Counted from the first letter of the stretch, positions 13,374 to 21,034 are shown. The stretch is DNA of 21,387 bases from an uncultured Collinsella sp. (GCA_905208975.1 CAJLRE010000029.1:1-21387), one strand, 5' to 3'. The notes: a model not told the origin generated them from the letters alone. Numbers and translations are program-made.

Positions 13374-14084
13374 TTACCAGGGGGTTCTGGCGGTTGAAGA
13401 CTCGATTGCTTCGTGGCGTTTGAGCTCGCGGCGCATGGTTTGCGAGTTGAGCCAAGCGGCCTTCCAACCGCGCGTGGGGTAGCGCGCCTCGTCAATTTCG
13501 ATCTTGGTATAGCCGCAGGCGTTGACAATCTTCGTTCCGCATGGGTGTTGGCGCTCGCGTTGAAAGTTGGGGCCGTAGCTTTGGTGCACATGCCCGTGAA
13601 TCATATAGTCGGGACCCCAAGACTCAAGAGCCGCATTAAAGCACTCGAATCCTCGATGCGGCAGGTCGTCCAGGTCGCCCATGCCTGCGACGGGTGCATG
13701 GGTAAGTAGAATATCGCATCCGTCTACCAGTGCGATTTTTCGCGATAGCTTGCGCATGCGTTTTGCCATCTCGCGCTCGGTATACATGTTCGCGCCGTCG
13801 CGGTAGCGCATGGAACCGCCCAGACCCGCAATGCGAATACCTCGGTACACATATACGCTGTCCTCAACACAAATGCACCCGCCCGGTGCATGGCGCGCGT
13901 AGCGGTCGTCGTGGTTGCCACGAACGTACACAAGCGGTTTGTTGATGACAGTGACCAAAAACTCAAGATAGTCCGGATCCAGGTCGCCTGCGGATAGAAT
14001 CAGGTCAACGTCCTCAAAGCGCTCCTTGCGAAAGCACTCCCACAGGCATCGCTCTTCGGTATCGGCTATGGCAAGGATTTTCAT
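13374..14084 (-). CDS. Calcineurin-like metallophosphoesterase
   Basis: A 236-residue protein with the ordered metal-binding motifs of the superfamily: D8 in AIADTEE, GDLD (33-36), GNHD (56-59), LLTHAP with H129, and GHVH (164-167). It probably hydrolyses a phosphodiester or phosphomonoester, with a two-metal centre. An oddity is that the first motif reads D-T-E, whereas the family usually has D-x-H, so one metal ligand is replaced. The ATG overlaps the stop of the upstream gene as ATGA, so translation is coupled to the BMP/ParB-like gene. The substrate cannot be told from the sequence. Confidence 0.85.
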   Translation of the reverse strand: MKILAIADTEERCLWECFRKERFEDVDLILSAGDLDPDYLEFLVTVINKPLVYVRGNHDDRYARHAPGGCICVEDSVYVYRGIRIAGLGGSMRYRDGANMYTEREMAKRMRKLSRKIALVDGCDILLTHAPVAGMGDLDDLPHRGFECFNAALESWGPDYMIHGHVHQSYGPNFQRERQHPCGTKIVNACGYTKIEIDEARYPTRGWKAAWLNSQTMRRELKRHEAIESSTARTPW

Positions 14085-15997
14085 AGGGCGCGGACCTTCG
14101 GCTCATCGTCGAGTTGCGGAATGGTGCCCACCACGTTGTCGGCCAGCCAGTCCATCTCGACGATTTGCGTGCTCGGCAGTGGGGGAAAGCCCTCGATCTG
14201 CACCACGCCGTCTTGGCTATGGAGCTCGCCGCCAAATGGATTGATGGAGCCCTCGACGATGCCATTGCGCAGTAGCTGAACAAGCTTGCGCGTCTGATAG
14301 GGCAGGCCCGGAGCGTAGCGAATGTCGATAACGCCCGAGCTCATACCATACCAGTAGTTGACGGCGCGAACCTGGCTGTTGTCACTGGTCTCATCCCAGG
14401 TGCCATGCAGCAGGCTTCGCACGATAAGCTCGTAGTAACGGCCCCAGTTCCATACCGGCATGGCGATGCCGACGACCTTGCCATCGACCAGGCGGTGGAG
14501 TCCGTAGGCCGTGGGGTCCTCCAGCGACTTGGACATGTCGACACCGGTCATAACACTCACGCCTTCGCGGCACATGGCCTCGGCAAGACCGCCGCCGGGT
14601 ACATCGCCCCAGGTGAGGATTACCTGCGCGCGAGGGTCGAGCAGCGAGGCGCCGATGGCAAAGGCGTTGATCTCGCTAAGCGCGCCCGACGCAAAGACCG
14701 ACGCGTGGTAGCCAATGCGATGGTTGTCCGCCATGCTAGCCGCAAGGGCGCCCAGGAGGAACTTGGCCTCGTACATCTTGCCAAAGTACGAACGGACGCT
14801 TTGGTGGGGAAGGCCGATAGAACAGTTAAGGAACCGAACCTGGGGATACTCAACGGCTGCCCTGAGCGTGTATTCCATCAGGCGGTGCGAGGTCGAGAAG
14901 ATGACGTTGTCTCCATGTTTGACAGCCGTTTCCACGGCGGCGTAGAACACGTCCGGATCGTGGCAGTCCTCGAACGCCTCGGTGCGCACGATACCGCCAA
15001 AGTGCTCATCGAGATACTGACGCCCTTGGTCGTGTAGGCTGTCCCAGCTCGACGTCGCACAGGGGAACTCATGGATAAAGGCGATGCGCAGGGGACTGGC
15101 CGCCGAGTAGACGGTCTTGCCCATAAAGAAGTTGAGCACACCGGAGGTGGACTTGGCGGGCGACTCTTCCTCATCGACACTCGGCGCTTCGACAAGATCG
15201 ACCTTGTCCTCGTCATTTTTGCCGGCAATGACCAGCTCGCGCCAAATTTTGCACAGGCGGTTTACGACGATATCCGTCGGCGTATCCAGCAGGCGGTCCT
15301 GGTTGTACACATTGAGGTAGACGAGCATGGCGTCGGCGGGCGTAATGTCCAGGTGGTCGCCGCCCGCGCGAAGGTAGGCGCGCTTAAAGAGCAAGAAGGT
15401 GTGGCGCAGGTAGTCGACCTTTTTCTGCGGCCATTTTTCGATAAGGTTCTGACCGAGCATCTTGGCGAGTGTCTCGTAGCTTCCCTCACGCGAGAACTCG
15501 ATCTCGTATAGGGGGCAGACGCGCCAAAACGCGCAGAACTCACCGTATAGGCGGCTTTCGACGGAATCCCATGTGCCGGGGTAGAGACGGGTAATCTTGG
15601 CCGAAACCGTCGGGGCGTCCAGGAATTTGAGGACGCTGACGCGCTTGTTGCCCTCTTGGACGTAAAACCGATGCATGAACTCGGTGACGATGATGGGGTC
15701 GCGATAGCCCTCGGTCACCTGGATGTCGTAGAGGTTGGACCACTTGCGGGCGAACTCGGTGCTAAATGGCAACAGGGGCATAAAGTTGCACGAAAAGGCA
15801 GACTGACGGCCCTTGGTAACCGTGCCGACGACCATTTCGAGCGGAATATCCCGCAGGCCGACGCTCTCTCGCTGACCTAAGGGGAGCTGGGCAACCAAGC
15901 TGTCGAGGTCCGTAAGGTACGGGTGCTCGCTTTGGCTGATGGCGCGACGGCGTCCCTGCTCGCCGCGCTTGCGTGCTTGACGATAGGCCTCTTCCAT
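14081..15997 (-). CDS. Cytoplasmic ParB-like / BMP-family fusion protein
   Basis: The 638-residue protein has two parts. The N-terminal region (about 45-135) resembles the ParB/sulfiredoxin-like fold: IPLEMVVGTVTKGR, then VQEGNKRVSVLKFLD (EGNKR at 115-119, in place of the usual EGxRR). The C-terminal region (about 302-600) resembles the Bmp/PnrA nucleoside-binding fold (RIAFIHEF, then IGYHASVF, ILTWGD, GKVVGIAM). There is no signal peptide or lipobox, so unlike transport Bmp proteins this one stays in the cytoplasm. AAGGGAG precedes the ATG at 15997 by 8 nt. The following metallophosphoesterase gene overlaps it. Similar proteins are usually annotated as 'BMP family ABC transporter substrate-binding protein', which is probably misleading. 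A ligand-sensing role is inferred. Confidence 0.8.
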   Translation of the reverse strand: MEEAYRQARKRGEQGRRRAISQSEHPYLTDLDSLVAQLPLGQRESVGLRDIPLEMVVGTVTKGRQSAFSCNFMPLLPFSTEFARKWSNLYDIQVTEGYRDPIIVTEFMHRFYVQEGNKRVSVLKFLDAPTVSAKITRLYPGTWDSVESRLYGEFCAFWRVCPLYEIEFSREGSYETLAKMLGQNLIEKWPQKKVDYLRHTFLLFKRAYLRAGGDHLDITPADAMLVYLNVYNQDRLLDTPTDIVVNRLCKIWRELVIAGKNDEDKVDLVEAPSVDEEESPAKSTSGVLNFFMGKTVYSAASPLRIAFIHEFPCATSSWDSLHDQGRQYLDEHFGGIVRTEAFEDCHDPDVFYAAVETAVKHGDNVIFSTSHRLMEYTLRAAVEYPQVRFLNCSIGLPHQSVRSYFGKMYEAKFLLGALAASMADNHRIGYHASVFASGALSEINAFAIGASLLDPRAQVILTWGDVPGGGLAEAMCREGVSVMTGVDMSKSLEDPTAYGLHRLVDGKVVGIAMPVWNWGRYYELIVRSLLHGTWDETSDNSQVRAVNYWYGMSSGVIDIRYAPGLPYQTRKLVQLLRNGIVEGSINPFGGELHSQDGVVQIEGFPPLPSTQIVEMDWLADNVVGTIPQLDDEPKVRAL

Positions 15998-16053
15998 GGT
16001 GTCTACTCCCTTAGTCGTTTAAACAACGATATGAACCATGGTACCACGATGCG

Positions 16054-16092
16054 AAACTACCACAAAGGTGCCTGTCCCCTTTGTGGTAGTTT
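16054..16092 (-). repeat. GGGGACAGGCACC hairpin, copy 4
   Basis: AAACTACCACAAAGG (16054-16068) pairs perfectly with CCTTTGTGGTAGTTT (16078-16092), a 15-bp stem. The minus-strand core reads GGGGACAGGCACC. It overlaps the TAA stop codon of mscS, so it is the immediate 3' end of that transcript. The stem has CTACCAC/GTGGTAG where other copies have CCACCAC/GTGGTGG, a paired change. Confidence 0.8.
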
Positions 16093-16858
16093 AGGCGATG
16101 ATGGGGGCGATGGCACGAATGCAGGCGTCGGTTGCCGTGAAGGTGGTGCTATCGTCGCTGACGATAAAGATGATTTTGCCCTTGACGCCAAAGTCGCCGA
16201 TCTCGCTAAAGAGCACGTACGGCTCCTTGTCAAAGCCAGAGATGGGAAGCACCGCGGCCTTGGTGGCGTCGGTAAGCTCATCTGCCAGCGCGTCCAGCGA
16301 GGCCCACTTAGACGTGTCCTTTACGGCAACGGGCACGGCCACGCGCCCAAAGGGCATCAGATGCACGAGCGTGTTCTTGGAGATGTTGGAGTTGGGCACA
16401 ATGATGGTCTGCCCGCAGGCATCCTCGATGGTCGTGTGGCGCCAGGTGATGTCTTGGACCACGCCCGACACGCCGCCGACCTCGATATTGTCGCCGGGCT
16501 TGATGATGCCCATGAAGGTCACCTGCATACCGCCGATAAGGTTCGACAGCGTGTCCTGAAAGCCGAGCGAGATGGCGATGCCGCCGACGCCAAGAGCGGC
16601 GACGAGGGCGTTTGCATTAATGCCAAAACAGTTGTCGAGGATAAAGCTGCCGCCGATCATCCAGATGACGGCGCGTGTGATGTTGATGAAGATGCTCGAT
16701 GCTGGGAGCGGGTTATCATCGCGGTTAAGCAGGTGGTGCAGGGTCTTGGACGCGATTTTGGCGGCAACGGCGGTGCCGATGGCCAAGATACCGGCCCAGA
16801 TGATGTTGTGGACCCATCGTTGTGCAAAGAAATGAAGAATTGGCTCAAACAATTCCAT
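16091..16858 (-). CDS. MscS-family small-conductance mechanosensitive channel
   Basis: A membrane channel that opens under turgor stress to release solutes. The protein has 255 residues. Hydrophobic helices near 20-40 and 60-80 are followed by the pore-lining, Gly/Ala-rich helix ALVAALGVGGIAISLGFQDT, and then the conserved cytoplasmic beta domain (GDNIEVGGVSGVVQDITWRHTTI, IIVPNSNIS). I start at the ATG at 16858, which has AGGAGG nine bases upstream; the ATG at 16882 lies before that binding site. It is followed at once by hairpin copy 4. It appears to be a single-gene unit. Confidence 0.9.
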   Translation of the reverse strand: MELFEPILHFFAQRWVHNIIWAGILAIGTAVAAKIASKTLHHLLNRDDNPLPASSIFINITRAVIWMIGGSFILDNCFGINANALVAALGVGGIAISLGFQDTLSNLIGGMQVTFMGIIKPGDNIEVGGVSGVVQDITWRHTTIEDACGQTIIVPNSNISKNTLVHLMPFGRVAVPVAVKDTSKWASLDALADELTDATKAAVLPISGFDKEPYVLFSEIGDFGVKGKIIFIVSDDSTTFTATDACIRAIAPIIA

Positions 16859-16900
16859 GTAGGGAAACCTCCTCATGATCATCCAACCATGATACCCACC

Positions 16901-16930
16901 AAAAAGCCCGTCCGATCACATCGGACGGGC
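16901..16930 (-). terminator. Minus-strand terminator upstream of mscS
   Basis: On the minus strand GCCCGTCCGA (16930-16921) pairs with TCGGACGGGC (16915-16906), a perfect 10-bp stem with a 5-nt loop, followed by TTTTT (16905-16901). It stops transcripts from the ABC operon side before mscS. Confidence 0.88.
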
Positions 16931-17035
16931 CGATAACTTGAGATGGGGTGGCCGCGGTGGCGTAAGCTGGGCCGCCGGCGAGCACACCGGCAAGGAGTGC
17001 GGCGGTCAAGCAAGACGGGGAAGGAGTCTTCTCAT
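16931..17035 (-). pseudogene. Possible remnant of a secreted-protein gene (signal peptide)
   Basis: On the minus strand an ATG at 17035, with AAGGA about 8 nt upstream, starts MRRLLPRLA and stops at TGA. One base out of frame, the sequence continues TAALLAGVLAGGPAYATAAT, an excellent signal-peptide hydrophobic core with an AYA cleavage site. Joined by one base, the two halves make a complete signal peptide. After about 20 more codons the frame runs into the 16901-16930 terminator, so any mature domain is gone. This could equally be chance in GC-rich sequence. Confidence 0.3.
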
Positions 17036-17098
17036 GGCAGTTTCCTTAGTTCTTAACCAGTGGTTCCTGCTGACGCTGGATTATCGACATGATATGCG

Positions 17099-17138
17099 AA
17101 AACCGTCGCAAAGGTATCTGTTCCTTTGCGGCGGTTTT
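17099..17138 (-). repeat. GGGGACAGGCACC hairpin, copy 5 (diverged)
   Basis: AAAACCGTCGCAAAGG (17099-17114) pairs with CCTTTGCGGCGGTTTT (17123-17138), 16 pairs with one G-U. The minus-strand core reads GGAACAGATACC. It is the outer of two such hairpins following the ABC ATPase gene. Confidence 0.7.
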
Positions 17139-17153
17139 GACGTTTGCGCAGAT

Positions 17154-17194
17154 AAAACCTGCCAAAATAAACCTGTCCCTTTTTGGCAGGTTTT
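17154..17194 (-). repeat. GGGGACAGGCACC hairpin, copy 6 (diverged)
   Basis: AAAACCTGCCAAAA (17154-17167) pairs perfectly with TTTTGGCAGGTTTT (17181-17194). The minus-strand core reads GGGACAGGTTTA. It overlaps the TAA stop of the ABC ATPase gene, as copy 4 does for mscS. The stem sequence is entirely different from copies 1-4, yet fully paired. Confidence 0.7.
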
Positions 17195-17987
17195 AGCTCA
17201 GTAGCATACGGTCGTTGGCGAGCTCGCCGCCCGAGACCTCCTCAAACTTCTGCAGCAGGTCGGCCACGGTGAGCGACTTCTTTTCGTCGCCTGCCACGTC
17301 GTAGATCACATGGCCCTCGTGCATCATGATCAGACGGTTGCCCAGACGGATGGCGTCGTTCATGTTATGCGTGACCATGAGCGTGGTCAGATGGTTTTCG
17401 TCGACAATCTCCTCGGTCAGGTTGAGCACCTTAGAGGCCGTCTTGGGGTCGAGGGCCGCCGTGTGCTCGTCGAGCAGCAGCAGGCGCGGCTTGGTGAGCG
17501 TGGCCATCAGCAGGGTGAGTGCCTGGCGCTGGCCGCCCGAGAGCAGGCCGACCTTGGCGTTGAGGCGCGTGTCCAGACCGAGGTCCAGGCGCTTGAGCAG
17601 CTCAACGTACTCGTCCTTCTCGGCCTTGGTGACGCCCCACGAAAGACCGCGACGCTGGCCGCGGCGCTTGGCGAGGGCCAGGTTTTCGGCAATTTGCATG
17701 TCGGCTGCGGTGCCGCGCATGGGGTCCTGGAACACACGGCCCAGGTACTTGGCGCGCTGCGACTCGCTCAGACGCGAGATGTCGGTGCCGTCGAGCTCAA
17801 TAACACCCGAATCAAGCGGATACACGCCGGCGATCATATTGAGCAGCGTGGACTTGCCGGCGCCGTTGCCGCCAATCACGGTTACAAAGTCGCCATCGTT
17901 GAGGGTGAGGTCGACGCCGGTGAGCGCGCGCTTCTCGGTGACGGTGCCCTTGTTAAAGGTCTTCTTGACGTGCGAGAGCTTAAGCAT
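17193..17987 (-). CDS. ABC transporter ATP-binding protein (TrpXYZ-like system)
   Basis: The ATPase of the importer encoded with the two genes upstream. The 264-residue protein has Walker A GGNGAGKST (39-47), a Q-loop in VFQDPMRGT, signature LSGGQRQ (148-154), Walker B LLLLDEHTAALD (168-179) and the H-loop His206 in VTHNM. The VFQDP..GT..M.IAENLALA segment is typical of ATPases paired with ABC_sub_bind lipoproteins. I use the ATG at 17987, nine bases after GGGAG; an in-frame ATG at 17996 sits directly on that binding site. It overlaps the permease stop by 8 nt, indicating translational coupling. Confidence 0.92.
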   Translation of the reverse strand: MLKLSHVKKTFNKGTVTEKRALTGVDLTLNDGDFVTVIGGNGAGKSTLLNMIAGVYPLDSGVIELDGTDISRLSESQRAKYLGRVFQDPMRGTAADMQIAENLALAKRRGQRRGLSWGVTKAEKDEYVELLKRLDLGLDTRLNAKVGLLSGGQRQALTLLMATLTKPRLLLLDEHTAALDPKTASKVLNLTEEIVDENHLTTLMVTHNMNDAIRLGNRLIMMHEGHVIYDVAGDEKKSLTVADLLQKFEEVSGGELANDRMLLS

Positions 17988-18903
17988 CCGCCTCATCTCC
18001 CTTCGTGTAGGAGCTGCGGAGCTTATAGCGCTCCCAAACCACGGGCACGCACAGGGCCACGGCGACGATCACGGCGGAGAGCAGCTTCATGTCGTTGGCG
18101 TCCATGCCCAGCTGCAGCACGATGGCGCGGATAAGGAAGTACACCACGGAGCCAAAGACGGCGGAGGCAAGACGGACGCTAAACTGCGTGAGGCCGCCGG
18201 GCAGCAGGCGACCGAGCACCTCGCCGATGACGATGGCGGCAAGACCGATAACGATGGCGCCGGTGCCCATGCCAATGTCGGCATACTTCTGGCTCTGGCA
18301 GATGAGCGCACCCGAAAGGCCAATGAGGGCGTTGGAGAGCACGAGGGCGATCATTTTGGTGGTGTTGGTGTTAACGCCCAGGGCGCGGATCATGTACTCG
18401 TTGTTGCCGGTGGCACGCAGCGCCGAGCCGATCTCGGTGCCAAAGAACCAGTACAGGATGGCGACGATGGCCACGGCCAGCACAATGCCCAAGATAATGG
18501 CAACGGTGGACTGCGGCAGGCCGGTCATGTTGCTGACGGACGAGAAGATGGTGCCCTTGGCGAGGATGGGCGTGTTGGACTTGCCCATGATGCGCAGGTT
18601 GATGGACCACAGGCTGATCTGCGTCAGGATTCCGGCAAGGATTGCGGGGATCTCAAAGACGGTGGTCAGGATGCCCGTGACGGCACCGGCGATGGCACCG
18701 GCGCACATGCCGGCAAGCACGGCGAGCAGCGGGTCGACGTTATTGTTGACGATGAGTACGGCGCAGACACAGCCGCCGAGGGCAAAGCTGCCGTCGCAGG
18801 TCATATCGGGGATGTCGAGCAGGCGGAACGTGATAAACACGCCAAGCACCATAATGCCCCAGAGGACGCCCTGCGAAATGGCGCCCTGCAATGCAATGAG
18901 CAT
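17980..18903 (-). CDS. ABC transporter permease
   Basis: The membrane subunit of the importer, of the branched-chain/ribose-type permease superfamily (BPD_transp_2). The 307-residue protein has about eight to nine hydrophobic helices with the family sequence LLDIPDMTCDGSFALGG near the N-terminus and ALRATGNNEYMIRALGVNTN as the cytoplasmic coupling loop. The ATG at 18903 has AGGAGG eight bases upstream. About 200 nt separate it from the lipoprotein gene, containing a strong stem-loop (19008-19036) but no terminator T-tract. The Asp/Thr-rich DIPDMTCDGSF motif is characteristic of permeases paired with TrpX-like binding proteins. Confidence 0.92.
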   Translation of the reverse strand: MLIALQGAISQGVLWGIMVLGVFITFRLLDIPDMTCDGSFALGGCVCAVLIVNNNVDPLLAVLAGMCAGAIAGAVTGILTTVFEIPAILAGILTQISLWSINLRIMGKSNTPILAKGTIFSSVSNMTGLPQSTVAIILGIVLAVAIVAILYWFFGTEIGSALRATGNNEYMIRALGVNTNTTKMIALVLSNALIGLSGALICQSQKYADIGMGTGAIVIGLAAIVIGEVLGRLLPGGLTQFSVRLASAVFGSVVYFLIRAIVLQLGMDANDMKLLSAVIVAVALCVPVVWERYKLRSSYTKGDEADA

Positions 18904-19007
18904 GCTTCATACCTCCTAGGATAGGGTGGACACGTGAGTCACCATGATAGCGGTAACAATGCATGAAAGAGCTGCGGCCGGATGTTTTGTCTCATCCGTA
19001 ACAAGCA

Positions 19008-19036
19008 GGGCGAACGCCGGTCTTTGGCGTTCGCCC
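19008..19036 (-). other. Intercistronic stem-loop between lipoprotein and permease genes
   Basis: GGGCGAACGCC (19008-19018) pairs perfectly with GGCGTTCGCCC (19026-19036), 11 bp with a 7-nt loop and no following T-run on the minus strand. Such hairpins after a binding-protein gene often stabilise the upstream message, so the binding protein is made in excess over the membrane subunits. That role is inferred. Confidence 0.6.
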
Positions 19037-19107
19037 CTGTGGCTCAGATATTGAATAACACGGCAACGGCGCGAGTATGGGCCCTAGGCACATCGCCGCG
19101 CATGCCG

Positions 19108-20088
19108 CTACTCGTTCAGAGCGGAAAGGTCGATGCCCAGCGCCTCGGCCATTTCGTCGTTCTTGACGACGACCAGGTCCTTGCTCGAGAGGTGCTTGAT
19201 CGGCATGTCTTCGGGCTTGGCCTCGCCCTTCAGGATCTTAACGGCCATCTCGCCCGCGGCGTAGCCCAGGTCCTCATAGTTGATCGAGAGGGTGAACAGG
19301 CCGCCGGCCATGCACATACCCTCCTCGCCAGTCACGAAGGGGAGCTTGTTCTCCTTGCAGATCTGGCCGACCTGCGAGGCACCCGCGGCGATGGTGTTGT
19401 CGGTGGGGGAGTACAGCGCGTCGACCTTGCCCACGGCAGACTCGACGACGGACTGAATCTCGTTGGAGCTCGAGACGGTGAAGTCAGTGTACTCGAGGCC
19501 CAGCTTGTCGAGCTCCTTCTTGGCGGCCTTGATCTGGACGTCGGAGTTGGACTCGGCGGTGCAGTAGAGCAGGCCGACCTTTTTAACGTTGGGCAGGACC
19601 TTCTGCATCATCTCGAGCTGCTCGGCGACCGGGGTGAGGTCGGAAGCACCCGTGACGTTGGTGCCGGGCTTGTCGTTGTCCTGGACCAGGCCGGAGGCGG
19701 CGTAGTCGGTGATGGCACAGCCCACGATGGGGATATCGGCCGTGGCGCCGGCGGCAGCCTGCGCGGCGGGCGTAGCGATGGCATAAATCAGGTTGACGTT
19801 GTCGCCCACAAACTTGTCGGCAATGGACTTACACGTGGACTGGTCGTTCTGGGCGTTCTTCTGGTCGATCTTGACCTTAAGGCCGCTCTCCTTGATGGCC
19901 TTGACAAAGCCGTCGTTGGCGGCATCGAGTGCGGAGTGCTCGGTGAGTTGCAGAACGCCGATGGTGTAGTCGGAACCGGCGGCAGCAGAGCCGGAACCAG
20001 AGTTGCCGCCGCATCCGGCGAGCGGGGCGAGCGCGAGCAGACCGGCGGAGACCAGAAGGCTCCTGCGGCTGATGGTGATGTCCTTCAT
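19108..20088 (-). CDS. ABC transporter substrate-binding lipoprotein (ABC_sub_bind/TrpX-like)
   Basis: This is the extracellular binding protein of the importer. From the ATG at 20088 it has 326 residues. The N-terminus has SRRSLL, a twin-arginine-like pair, then a hydrophobic stretch and lipobox LAGC with the lipidated Cys26. A Gly/Ser/Ala linker follows, and then the PF04392-type fold starting YTIGVLQLTEHSALDAANDGF. Motifs such as IYAIATPAAQAA, VGLLYCTAESNSD and INYEDLGYAAGEMAVKIL are typical of this family. Some members bind tryptophan or other aromatic amino acids; the true ligand here is not shown. It is first in the operon, behind its own promoter and a folded leader. Confidence 0.92.
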   Translation of the reverse strand: MKDITISRRSLLVSAGLLALAPLAGCGGNSGSGSAAAGSDYTIGVLQLTEHSALDAANDGFVKAIKESGLKVKIDQKNAQNDQSTCKSIADKFVGDNVNLIYAIATPAAQAAAGATADIPIVGCAITDYAASGLVQDNDKPGTNVTGASDLTPVAEQLEMMQKVLPNVKKVGLLYCTAESNSDVQIKAAKKELDKLGLEYTDFTVSSSNEIQSVVESAVGKVDALYSPTDNTIAAGASQVGQICKENKLPFVTGEEGMCMAGGLFTLSINYEDLGYAAGEMAVKILKGEAKPEDMPIKHLSSKDLVVVKNDEMAEALGIDLSALNE

Positions 20089-20097
20089 ATCATTACC

Positions 20098-20179
20098 CCC
20101 AGTATAAAAATGGCTGGAAACACTGCACTGGGACAAAGTGCAAGTGGAACTATAGTAGCGCTGATGTCCATTTTTACAA
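20098..20179 (-). promoter_or_regulatory. Promoter and folded leader of the ABC operon
   Basis: On the minus strand TTGTAA (20179-20174) and TACTAT (20157-20152), 16 nt apart, form a plausible promoter. In the short leader, TGCACT (20142-20137) can pair with AGTGCA (20129-20124). Alternatively CCCAGT (20132-20127) can pair with ACTGGG (20103-20098), which overlaps the G-rich ribosome binding site. The two pairings share 20127-20129, so they compete. The rest of 20089-20248 shows nothing else definite. Confidence 0.45.
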
Positions 20180-20248
20180 CAGCCTGGCGGGTTTTTTAAT
20201 ACAGAATCGGATGGGCGGTACGGGTAGTCTAATGGGCGGCGGAGGGTC

Positions 20249-21034
20249 TTATGCGGCGGAGGAGGCATCGTCCTCGTCCAGGGCGGCGAAGAGCTTCTTG
20301 CCGTCGAGGAGACGTGTGGTGACGTTTCTCATTCGGCCGATCTCTACGGTACGCAACGTGTCATCGGCGCCTCGCGCGTCATAGACCGTTCCCAGCAAAT
20401 ACGAGATGCCGTCTCGTTGCTTGATGGCAAAGGGACGGAGTGTCATCCGTGCCACTTCGACCTCTCCGCGTGCCGTGACACTCGAAATATCAAAACTCAC
20501 CGTGGTTCCGTGGTCGATGGCCTGCTCGATGAGCTCGCAGGCATCGATGCGCTTGACGGGCGTGCGTGTGGCCTTGGTGGATTTGCCGCCTGCGCTTGGA
20601 GCAGGCTCGGGTGCATCGAGGTAGCCGCGAACGTCGGCACTCGCCATGGCGACCAGGTGCTGCGCCATGCTTTTTCGAATGGCGATGGGCGTAGAGCGGT
20701 TGCGCATGACCATGCCGTGGAGTCGGATGATCTCTTCGTCGGTGAGCGGACGGGTCAAGAGCCGATACCCCACGCCGCGCTTGTACTCAATTTCGTATCC
20801 GGCATGGCGAAGTGCGGAGATGGCGGTGTAGATGCTGCGCCGCGCCGCCGAGATGGGCATGCGGGCGGGGTCGTCGGGATGGGCGAGGCGCCGGATCAAC
20901 TCATCGGAAAGCATGGCCTTGTCCTCACCGGTGTTTTCGCTTAATAGTTGCAGGATGCGAACGGCGCGATAGGCTGCCATCGAGGCGGCGCCCCTCGTCG
21001 TGGTCTCGTAAGTTTCAACAGCGGTTTCGGTCAT
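20249..21034 (-). CDS. WYL-domain transcriptional regulator
   Basis: The 261-residue protein has an N-terminal winged helix-turn-helix (about 10-90, with RAVRILQLLSE and RSIYTAISALRHAGYEIEYKRGVGYRL). A C-terminal WYL-type region (about 155-240) includes VEVARMTLRPFAIKQRDGISYLLGTVYDARG. Proteins of this type sense a ligand, sometimes nucleotides or DNA ends, and regulate nearby genes. The ATG at 21034 is about 10 nt after GGAAAGGA; the in-frame GTG at 21043 is too close to that site. It lies 160 nt upstream of the ABC operon on the same strand, so regulation of that operon is possible but unproven. Confidence 0.82.
   Translation of the reverse strand: MTETAVETYETTTRGAASMAAYRAVRILQLLSENTGEDKAMLSDELIRRLAHPDDPARMPISAARRSIYTAISALRHAGYEIEYKRGVGYRLLTRPLTDEEIIRLHGMVMRNRSTPIAIRKSMAQHLVAMASADVRGYLDAPEPAPSAGGKSTKATRTPVKRIDACELIEQAIDHGTTVSFDISSVTARGEVEVARMTLRPFAIKQRDGISYLLGTVYDARGADDTLRTVEIGRMRNVTTRLLDGKKLFAALDEDDASSAA

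Noticed and set aside
15923..16936. 337-residue + strand frame
   Set aside because: Antisense to mscS and the start of the BMP-like gene, and it runs through hairpin copy 4 and the 16901-16930 terminator.
17034..17204. Small + strand gene with AAGGAG before ATG 17034
   Set aside because: The frame reads straight through hairpin copies 5 and 6 and into the ATPase 3' end, so the coding appearance is probably accidental.
17326..18924. 532-residue + strand frame
   Set aside because: Antisense to the ABC ATPase and permease genes, whose motifs are unmistakable on the minus strand.
18982..20199. 405-residue + strand frame
   Set aside because: Antisense to the substrate-binding lipoprotein; Gly/Val/Asp-rich shadow product.
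20160..20203. + strand terminator at the T-run 20191-20196
   Set aside because: Only a few base pairs can form before the T-run and no + strand gene lies upstream.
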